A stretch of 12,997 nucleotides of DNA, taken from Chloroflexota bacterium. GTDB lineage: Bacteria > Chloroflexota > Limnocylindria > Limnocylindrales > CSP1-4. Every line of letters starts with the position of its first letter. Positions within the stretch are counted from its first letter, which is position 1. The DNA lies in the NCBI GenBank assembly GCA_021777365.1, contig JAJYDP010000067.1:1-12997 (forward strand), in the 5' to 3' direction. This document shows positions 7,464 through 12,997 of this stretch, in pieces. The position numbers and the translations under genes were made by a program. The notes under the pieces were generated by a model that saw only the letters and a program-made list of their open reading frames with translations, did no database searches and was not told the origin of the DNA.

Positions 7464-10307
7464 ATGCAGACCAGCGTCACCCGCCGCCGGGCACGGCGCC
7501 TCAATGGCGGCAGGCGTGGACGCAACGGTGGCAGTGCATCCCGCGTCGCCGTCGCGCTTCCGCTGCTTCTCTTCGGTGCCCTGCTGATCGTCGGATTCGT
7601 CGGGTTCCTCGGCGCGCTCGCGGCGTACGGCTACTTCAGCCAGGGCCTTGCCGACCCGCGGACACTCGACAACCTCCAGTTCAACCAGGAGTCGGTGGTC
7701 TACGACCGCAACGGGGTGGAGCTGGCGCGCTTCGGCACCCAGCAGCGCGAGGTCGTCCAGCTCGACCAGGTGCCGGGGATCGTGGTCGACGCCACCACCT
7801 CGATCGAGGACAGGACCTTCTGGACCAACAGCGGCTTCGATCCGCTGGGGATCCTGGCCGCCGTGCGCGACACGCTCACCGGCTCGCAGCGCGGCGCCTC
7901 CACCATCACCCAGCAGCTCGTGCGCGGGCGCCTGCTCGACCCGGCGCTCGTCGCCGACCCCAACCGGAAGGTCGAACGGAAGATCAAGGAGATCATCGAG
8001 TCGATCCGGCTGACGCAGACGCTGAGCAAACAGCAGATCATGCAGGACTACCTCAACAGCAACTTCTACGGCAACAACAGCTACGGCATCGCCGCCGCGG
8101 CGCGCAGCTACTTCGGGGTCACCGATCTCAGCAAGCTGACGCTCGCCCAGGCGGTCATCCTGGCCGCGATCCCGCAGTCGCCCACCGAGTACGACCTGGT
8201 GCGGAACGCGGTGGTGCAGCCGAACGGAACCCTGCTCGTCCCGGCCGACAGCCCGATCGTCCAGCGCCGCAACTACTGGCTGCAGGTCATGGAACAGCAG
8301 CTGCCGCTGCCCCGGTCCGGCAACCAGTACACGACCGCCGACTTCGAGGCGGCCATCAAGGAACCGGTGGTCCTGGTCTCGCAGAAGGCGCCGGTCTGGA
8401 AGGCCCCCCAGTTCGTCTGGCAGGTCCGCCAGGAGCTCACCGACAAGCTCTGCGGCGTCGGCGTGGCCACCTGCACGGCGCTGGAGCGCGGCGGCCTGAA
8501 GATCTACACCACGCTCGACTACAAGGTCCAGAAGCTTGCCGAGAAGTGGGTCCAGGCCGCGGCCACGGTCCCGCAGGCGAAGGACCCGGCTGCGGCGGCG
8601 AAGAAGCTCGGGCTGACGCTGCAGCCCTGGATGCAGAACCTGGTGGGTCGCAACGTCCACAACGGCGCGCTCGCGGCGGTCGACTACCAGACCGGCGAGG
8701 TGATCGCCTACGTGGGCAGCGCGAACTACTACGCCACGACTGCCACCAGGCAGTTCCAGCCCCAGTTCGACGTCCTGTCCGACGGGTGGCGCCAGGTGGG
8801 CTCATCGTTCAAGCCGTTCAACTACGTGACCGGCATCAACGACGGCACCATGACGGCGGCCACCATGTTCATGGACGTCACGACCGATTTCGGGGGCGGG
8901 TACACGCCGACCGACGCGGACCTGGAGGAGCGCGGCCCGGTGCGCATGCGCCAGGCGCTGCAGTTCTCGCTGAACATCCCGGCCGTCAAGGCGCTCGCGA
9001 TCAACGGCGTGGACCACGTCTTCAACATGGCCGAGAAGTTCGGCCTGCAGTTCCAGACGCAGACCCCAACCGCGGGCCTCTCGCTCACGCTGGGCACCGA
9101 GGTGATCCACCCCGTCGACCTTGCGACCGGCTACGCGACGATGGCCGATGGCGGCCGCTACCTGGGACGGACGACGATCCTGCGGGTGGTGGGGCCGGAC
9201 GGCAGCAACGTCATCACGCCGTACACCCCGCCGGCCGGCGAGCAGGTGGTGGACCCCCGCGCTGCGTACATCATCACGGACATCCTGAAGGGCAACACGA
9301 ACCCCGCCGTGAACCCGTACTGGGGCGCGTTCAAGATCACCGACGCCAGCGGGAAGCTCCGCCCGGCGACCCTCAAGACTGGCACCAACAACGACACGAA
9401 CGACCTGATCGCGGCGGGGTACATCGCGCCGCCTGACGCTGCGGGGAGAGCCGCCGGCGAGTACGCGCTGGCGGTGGTGGCCTGGAACGGCAACAGCGAC
9501 AACAGCCCGGTCAGCACCCCCCAGTCGCCGCTCCAGTCCCTCGACGTCCCGACCTACGTCTGGCAGGGCTTCCTGAACGACGTCACGCGGACCTGGCCGA
9601 TCCAGGACTTCACGGAGCCGTCCGGGATCACCTCGATGTCGGTGGACGCCTACAGCGGGCTGCGACCCGGTCCCTTCACCACCAGGACGGTGCCGGAGCT
9701 GTTCATCGACGGGACACAGCCGACGCAGGTCGACAACCTGCGGCAGCCGATGCAGGTGATCCCGGATCCGTCGTCCACCAAGAACGGCTACCTCATCTGG
9801 CAGCCGGACTGCGGCACGAACCCCGCGCCCCAGACGCTCGGCTTCCTCAACTTCTCCAACGTCGAGACGAACTATCCGAACTGGCATGCCGCCGACCTGG
9901 CGTGGGCGGCACGGGCGGCGAAGGGCGCCGGGGTCTACGGCGGGCCGCAGCACACCCGCACCACGTTCTTCTACAACCTGGTGTACCAGCCGTACGGCCA
10001 GACCTGGGGCGCGCCGTTCCCGCCCACCAGGACCTGCGAACAGGCACTGCCGTCTCCGGGCGTGCCCGGGTCGCCCGCACCGGGCAGCAGCTTCGGGCCC
10101 GGCCAGTCACCGAGCCCCGGCCAGTCCGCGGTCCCGGCCGCCATCGTGCCGGATGTCGTTGGGCAGCCCGTGCAGGCTGCGGCCCAGGCCATCGTGACCT
10201 CCGGGTTCGTGCCGGTCATCGTGGGCAACGGCGGCACCGTGCTCGCGCAATCGCCGACCGGCGGATCCCCCGCGACGCTGGGCTCGCAGGTGGTGCTCCA
10301 GACCTAG
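7452..10307 (+). CDS. Class A penicillin-binding protein (GT51 transglycosylase / transpeptidase) with PASTA domain
   Basis: This bifunctional peptidoglycan synthase is anchored in the membrane and works outside the cell. From the GTG at 7452 it is 951 residues; an ATG at 7464 is an equally possible start, and neither has a clear Shine-Dalgarno. A basic cytoplasmic tail (1-31, Arg-rich) precedes one membrane segment (about 32-56). The GT51 domain follows (about 75-260), with catalytic E119 in SIEDRTFW, GASTITQQLVRGRLL and QDYLNSNFYGNNSYGI. The usual His of EDxxFxxHxG is Asn here. The transpeptidase domain carries S451-SFK (SxxK), S506-L-N (SxN) and K642-TG. A Pro/Ser/Gly-rich linker (about 868-896) leads to one C-terminal PASTA domain (898-951, beginning IVPDVVGQPV), a fold that binds muropeptide or beta-lactam-like ligands. 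The stop codon lies in the target-site duplication of the adjacent IS, but the frame is not interrupted. Confidence 0.95.
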   Translation: MPGDMQTSVTRRRARRLNGGRRGRNGGSASRVAVALPLLLFGALLIVGFVGFLGALAAYGYFSQGLADPRTLDNLQFNQESVVYDRNGVELARFGTQQREVVQLDQVPGIVVDATTSIEDRTFWTNSGFDPLGILAAVRDTLTGSQRGASTITQQLVRGRLLDPALVADPNRKVERKIKEIIESIRLTQTLSKQQIMQDYLNSNFYGNNSYGIAAAARSYFGVTDLSKLTLAQAVILAAIPQSPTEYDLVRNAVVQPNGTLLVPADSPIVQRRNYWLQVMEQQLPLPRSGNQYTTADFEAAIKEPVVLVSQKAPVWKAPQFVWQVRQELTDKLCGVGVATCTALERGGLKIYTTLDYKVQKLAEKWVQAAATVPQAKDPAAAAKKLGLTLQPWMQNLVGRNVHNGALAAVDYQTGEVIAYVGSANYYATTATRQFQPQFDVLSDGWRQVGSSFKPFNYVTGINDGTMTAATMFMDVTTDFGGGYTPTDADLEERGPVRMRQALQFSLNIPAVKALAINGVDHVFNMAEKFGLQFQTQTPTAGLSLTLGTEVIHPVDLATGYATMADGGRYLGRTTILRVVGPDGSNVITPYTPPAGEQVVDPRAAYIITDILKGNTNPAVNPYWGAFKITDASGKLRPATLKTGTNNDTNDLIAAGYIAPPDAAGRAAGEYALAVVAWNGNSDNSPVSTPQSPLQSLDVPTYVWQGFLNDVTRTWPIQDFTEPSGITSMSVDAYSGLRPGPFTTRTVPELFIDGTQPTQVDNLRQPMQVIPDPSSTKNGYLIWQPDCGTNPAPQTLGFLNFSNVETNYPNWHAADLAWAARAAKGAGVYGGPQHTRTTFFYNLVYQPYGQTWGAPFPPTRTCEQALPSPGVPGSPAPGSSFGPGQSPSPGQSAVPAAIVPDVVGQPVQAAAQAIVTSGFVPVIVGNGGTVLAQSPTGGSPATLGSQVVLQT

Positions 10308-10308
10308 G
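10303..10308. repeat. Left target-site duplication of the IS1634-like element
   Basis: CCTAGG directly abuts the left inverted repeat and is repeated at 12247-12252. It includes the PBP stop TAG (10305-10307). The sequence is its own reverse complement, so it could also be counted as an outward extension of the inverted repeats. Confidence 0.7.
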
Positions 10309-10321
10309 CCGAACTTCCAGC
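10309..10321 (+). repeat. Left terminal inverted repeat
   Basis: CCGAACTTCCAGC, an exact inverted match to 12234-12246. Identity breaks after this point apart from a weakly similar CGGGC a few bases further in. Confidence 0.9.
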
Positions 10322-10375
10322 ACCATCCGGGCAGGTCTGAACGTAAATCGGGCTGGCAGGGCCGCGGCGGTCTGA

Positions 10376-12112
10376 CTACACGCTGGCGGGAGAGACCCCG
10401 ATCAGCTCGAAGGCGCGGGCCTGGAGCGGGGTGGGCTGGCTCAGGAGCTCGAAGGCGGCGGCCTCGCCGGCCCCCGCGGGCACGACCCGGTTGCGAGTGA
10501 GCGTGGCGAGCTCGGCGAGCAGCGTCGGAAAGCTGTGGACCGGGAAGCCCTCCGGCGTCACATGGTCGCGCTCTTTGTCGAGCGCGCCGGCCGAGCGCTC
10601 CGGCGGTCCGACCGGATCGACGCGCGGGGGCGGTGCCTCGTCGCGATAGAGGAGCGGGGCCCAGGCACGCTCAAGGTGCCAGCGCACATAGGCGGCCAGG
10701 AAGCACAGGAACAGGTGCGAGCGGACCCGGTCCGCGCGCCAGTGGAAGATCGGCCGGACCGCCAGGTCCTCGCCCTTGAGGGTGCGGAAGTCGCGCTCGA
10801 CCGCGGAGAGCCGCTTGTATGTCTCGACGACGGCGGCACTGTCGAGCCGCTCCGCGGGGACCGAGGTGCGGACCACATAGAGCCCGTCGAGGGCCGCCTC
10901 CGCGGCGATCGCGTCGCTCCGCCGCCGATAGGCGAAGGTCCCCTCGGCGATGTCGAGCTCGAAGTGCTTGGCCATCTTCTTGGCATCGACCACCCGCCCG
11001 GCGCGCAGGCCGATGGCGGCCGCGCTCCGCAGCGTGCCCCGGCCGACCATGGCGGCCACCCTGGCCAGCGCTTCCTCGGTGGCGGCCAGGAGCGCCTCAC
11101 GCTTGCGGGCGCGCTCCTGCGCGAGGGCCGGGTTGCGACAGACCACCAGCCGCTCGTCCGGATAGTCGGGGCTCCTGATCTCGGCGAGGTCCCGCTCGTC
11201 GAAGAGACCGAGCTGCAGATCGCCCGCTTCGACGAGCGCGCGGATCGCGGGCGCCCGCAGGCAGCTCACCCAGCCGACCCCACCGGCCTCGCGCAGGCGC
11301 GCGATCCGGGCGCTGGTCAGCATGCCCCGATCGCCGACGAGGACGATATCGGCGAGGCCGAAGCGCTCGCGCACCTTGGTGAGCTGGGCCTCGAGGGTGG
11401 CCGGATCGGCGGTGTTGCCGGCGAAGGCCTCGACCGCGACCGGGCAGCCGGCCTCGTCGGTCACGAGGCCGAACACGATCTGGCGCCGATCGGGCCGGTG
11501 GTCGCGGGAATGGCCGTAGGCGGCGAGCGGGCAACAGGTGCCCTCCACGTAGGTCGAGCTGACGTCGTAGAGCACGAGCGATCCCGAGCCGAGACGGCGT
11601 CGGGCGAGGGCCCGCTCGACCCGGCCCTGCCGCGCCAGCAGCCAGTCGAGCGCGCCATAGAGCTCGTCCTCGCTCGCGTCGGCGACATCGAGGATCGCTC
11701 CCAAGGTGCTCTGCCCGAGGCTGCGGGCGGTGGCGAGCTTGGAGCAGGGCGCGAGGAGGCGGGCCACGATCAGCGCCACGGCGAGGTCCCGGCTCCGCGA
11801 GGGCCGCCGGTCCAGGAGCGCCTCGAGCCCGAGCGCCCGGGCCATGCCCAGCACCGCGGCCACGTGGCCGTGGGGGCTGCTCCGCACGATCGAGACGGCG
11901 TCGCCGGCGGCGAGATAGCGCTCGCCGCGCAGCCAGCCCCTGATGAGCTCGATCAAGGGCTCGGGCAGATGGGACAGGTTCGCGAGCGTCTGCTTGCGGA
12001 CCTTGCCGCCCTCGCGATACGAGTTGCGCAGCAGGACGCTCGTGTACTCGCGGCCCCGCTGACGGCTGACGACCTTGACTACGTGCATCGCGCCGGTTCG
12101 CGCCCTAGTCAT
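10376..12112 (-). CDS. IS1634-family transposase (DDE, IS4 superfamily)
   Basis: This is the cut-and-paste transposase of the flanking element, 578 residues from the ATG at 12112. The RNase H-like catalytic triad can be placed at D183 (LYDVSSTYVEG), D261 (LVGDRGMLT) and E439 (AVERDFRTLK), with K446 seven residues after the Glu as in the Y-R-E-K signature of the IS4 superfamily. LAAYGHSRDHRPDRRQIV is a segment typical of IS1634 members. The N-terminal part up to about residue 110 is the DNA-binding region. A GTG at 12127 extends the frame but overlaps the predicted -10, so it is unlikely to be used. An ATG at 12088 (MHVVKVVS) resembles the usual family N-terminus and is an alternative giving 570 residues. 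The gene runs convergent to the PBP gene with 68 bases between the stops. Confidence 0.88.
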   Translation of the reverse strand: MTRARTGAMHVVKVVSRQRGREYTSVLLRNSYREGGKVRKQTLANLSHLPEPLIELIRGWLRGERYLAAGDAVSIVRSSPHGHVAAVLGMARALGLEALLDRRPSRSRDLAVALIVARLLAPCSKLATARSLGQSTLGAILDVADASEDELYGALDWLLARQGRVERALARRRLGSGSLVLYDVSSTYVEGTCCPLAAYGHSRDHRPDRRQIVFGLVTDEAGCPVAVEAFAGNTADPATLEAQLTKVRERFGLADIVLVGDRGMLTSARIARLREAGGVGWVSCLRAPAIRALVEAGDLQLGLFDERDLAEIRSPDYPDERLVVCRNPALAQERARKREALLAATEEALARVAAMVGRGTLRSAAAIGLRAGRVVDAKKMAKHFELDIAEGTFAYRRRSDAIAAEAALDGLYVVRTSVPAERLDSAAVVETYKRLSAVERDFRTLKGEDLAVRPIFHWRADRVRSHLFLCFLAAYVRWHLERAWAPLLYRDEAPPPRVDPVGPPERSAGALDKERDHVTPEGFPVHSFPTLLAELATLTRNRVVPAGAGEAAAFELLSQPTPLQARAFELIGVSPASV

Positions 12113-12118
12113 GCGACC

Positions 12119-12146
12119 AGTATGCACACTCTGGTGCTGATGTCAA
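12119..12146 (-). promoter_or_regulatory. Transposase promoter
   Basis: On the minus strand a perfect -35 TTGACA (12146-12141) is followed after 16 bases by CATACT (12124-12119), a 4/6 match to the -10 consensus. Transcription would begin about 12112, essentially on the ATG at 12112. The mRNA would then be leaderless, or translation would begin at the ATG at 12088 after a leader of about 24 bases. Confidence 0.65.
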
Positions 12147-12219
12147 GACTATTACTGTCTACATATGGCACGATACCGCCCCCCGGTTGGGCACGATCTG
12201 AACGTGGAAGAGTCCCGAT

Positions 12220-12237
12220 CAGCCCGAATCAGGGCTG
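12220..12237 (+). repeat. Small hairpin inside the right IS end
   Basis: CAGCCC (12220-12225) and GGGCTG (12232-12237) can pair around a 6-base loop, overlapping the inner edge of the right inverted repeat. Short hairpins near IS ends can block read-through translation or bind transposase; which applies here is not shown. Confidence 0.4.
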
Positions 12238-12246
12238 GAAGTTCGG
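12234..12246 (-). repeat. Right terminal inverted repeat
   Basis: GCTGGAAGTTCGG is the exact reverse complement of the left end at 10309-10321. Confidence 0.9.
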
Positions 12247-12252
12247 CCTAGG
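12247..12252. repeat. Right target-site duplication of the IS1634-like element
   Basis: The second copy of CCTAGG directly abuts the right inverted repeat. Confidence 0.7.
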
Positions 12253-12996
12253 CCCAATACCAATAACTTAGGGCGGAGCGAGGACCCTGACCGCGTCGGC
12301 CGGCGGCCGGGTCGGGCAGGGCCAGGCGCGGTGGACGGCGCGCTTGACGCCGAACTCCGACATCTTGCGCTTGACCACCCGGGCCGCGGCGCGCAGGCGC
12401 CGGGGCGGGAGCAGGCAGGCCAGGATCTCGCCGATGGCGCGCCGCAGCGCGCGCGCCAGCCCGGCGCCCGCGGACGACCCCTGGCGCACGCTGCGCCGGG
12501 CGGCGTGGAGCGCTCGGGTGAACGAGAGCCGATCGGGATCGAGGTGGTCGTCGTCCGCGGCGGCCGCCAGGAGGGCCCGCAGGGCGTAGTGCACGCAGCA
12601 GAACCCCCAGGCTTCCTGGTAGACGCCCTCGACCGTGCGCGAGCGCAGCACGAGGCGCGGGCCACGCTGGTGGGTCTTGAGCTCGTCGAGCGCGGACTCG
12701 ATCTCCGGGCGCTCGGCATACAGGGCGGCGAGCTCGGCGGCCGGGGCAGCCGCGGGATCCAAGAGCGTGGTGATGAGCCGGTAGCGGGCGTCGTCGGATC
12801 CTGGGCGCCCCGGATCGTCAAGCGCGTACTCCACCACCCGGACCGGGATCGGGTGGTCGCGGTGGCGATCGTCGGCCGCCACGAGCTCGGACGCATACGA
12901 GCCGTCCGGGTGCCGTTCGAGCACCGGCAGCAGCGCGTTGCCCTTGGCCCGCCAGCACAGCTCGGCCCCGCTCGCGGCCGCCAGGCTCCACAGCGG
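12253..12996 (-). mobile_element. IS4-family element, left end and 3' half only
   Basis: The transposase gene stops at 12268, only 15 bases from the CCTAGG repeat, so the element's left end must lie between about 12247 and 12267. Its terminal repeat cannot be fixed because the partner end is outside the window. The AT-richer CAATACCAATAACTTA (12255-12270) just outside and over the stop is the likeliest terminal sequence. Confidence 0.55.
12268..12996 (-). CDS. IS4-family transposase, C-terminal part (5' end beyond window)
   Basis: The frame is open to the right window edge, so only the C-terminal 242 residues are visible. The segment WSLAAASGAELCWRAKGN followed by LPVLERHPDGSY matches the central catalytic fold of actinobacterial-type IS4 transposases. 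The complete Y-(2)-R-(3)-E-(6)-K signature is present in YAERPEIESALDELK; the usual Trp after the Arg is Pro here. The C-terminal region TVEGVYQEAWGFCCVHYALRA and RVVKRKMSEFGVKR is also typical. The GTG at 12924 is an internal codon, not the start. It is unrelated in sequence to the neighbouring IS1634-like transposase. Whether the copy is intact cannot be judged without its 5' half and far end. Confidence 0.87.
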   Translation of the reverse strand, partial: PLWSLAAASGAELCWRAKGNALLPVLERHPDGSYASELVAADDRHRDHPIPVRVVEYALDDPGRPGSDDARYRLITTLLDPAAAPAAELAALYAERPEIESALDELKTHQRGPRLVLRSRTVEGVYQEAWGFCCVHYALRALLAAAADDDHLDPDRLSFTRALHAARRSVRQGSSAGAGLARALRRAIGEILACLLPPRRLRAAARVVKRKMSEFGVKRAVHRAWPCPTRPPADAVRVLAPP

Positions 12997-12997
12997 A

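Larger units (their letters stand above)
10309..12246 (-). mobile_element. Complete IS1634-like insertion sequence, 1938 bp
   Basis: The element is bounded by perfect 13-bp terminal inverted repeats, CCGAACTTCCAGC at 10309-10321 and its reverse complement at 12234-12246. It is flanked by 6-bp direct repeats CCTAGG. It contains one long transposase gene on the minus strand and a promoter-like sequence just inside the right end. Length near 1.9 kb, ends beginning with C, a 6-bp duplication and a single 570-580 residue DDE transposase all fit what is known of the IS1634 family. No passenger gene is visible. Intact ends, duplications and catalytic residues suggest a recent, possibly active copy. 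Confidence 0.85.

Noticed and set aside
12112..12127. GTG at 12127 as the transposase start
   Set aside because: It lies in the promoter spacer, upstream of the predicted transcription start near 12112, and adds residues not typical of the family.
12220..12237. Rho-independent terminator between the two IS elements
   Set aside because: The stem is only 6 bp and no T-run follows on either strand.
10535..12271. 578-residue plus-strand frame opposite the IS transposase
   Set aside because: It spans almost the whole element but is the complement of a transposase with an intact DDE triad. No domain is recognised in it.
1..12997. CRISPR array, tRNA/rRNA gene, toxin-antitoxin pair or defence island
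   Set aside because: No repeated spacer array, cloverleaf or small gene pair was seen. All space is accounted for by housekeeping genes and two IS elements.

Overview
This is a very GC-rich bacterial chromosome segment with three parts: the 3' portion of a histidine biosynthesis operon (1-6094, + strand), a housekeeping pair tyrS(-)/class A penicillin-binding protein(+) transcribed from one short divergent region (6114-10307), and an accessory end made of two insertion sequences (10303 to the right edge). Dense coding, heavy use of GTG starts, a hisI-hisE fusion, a long-form HisG C-terminus and a PASTA-tailed bifunctional PBP suggest an uncultured high-GC Gram-positive-like or monoderm lineage. 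A Chloroflexota group such as Limnocylindria/Ellin6529 is my best guess and an actinobacterium the alternative. This placement is inference and was not tested.

The his cluster reads hisG(partial)-hisD-hisC-hisB-hisH-hisF-hisIE. Every gene overlaps the next by 1-4 bases at its stop/start (ATGA, GTGA, GTGA, ATGA, TGATG, GTGA), so it behaves as one translationally coupled operon. It encodes the ATP-PRPP entry step, the pyrophosphohydrolase/cyclohydrolase steps, the HisH-HisF glutamine amidotransferase/cyclase, the dehydratase, the aminotransferase and the final dehydrogenase. hisA (ProFAR isomerase) is absent between hisH and hisF, where many bacteria carry it. HisF has an insertion of about 27 residues between its two catalytic aspartates relative to Thermotoga HisF.

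The tyrosyl-tRNA synthetase gene converges on hisIE with 19 bases between them and diverges from the PBP gene with 60 bases between them. The PBP has one membrane anchor, a GT51 transglycosylase domain, a transpeptidase domain with all three motifs (SxxK, SxN, KTG), a Pro/Ser/Gly linker and one C-terminal PASTA domain.

Immediately at the PBP stop codon lies a complete IS1634-like element (10309-12246, 1938 bp). It has perfect 13-bp terminal inverted repeats and is flanked by a 6-bp palindromic direct repeat CCTAGG. The left copy of that repeat contains the PBP stop codon, so the reading frame is preserved. Fifteen bases beyond the right copy begins the 3' end of an IS4-family transposase gene running off the right edge. 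The PBP 3' flank is thus an insertion hot spot. I found no CRISPR, RNA gene, defence system or clearly novel multi-gene system. The points of interest are the HisF insertion, the missing hisA, a 15-bp tandem repeat that duplicates the hisC start codon, and the precise architecture of the IS insertion.
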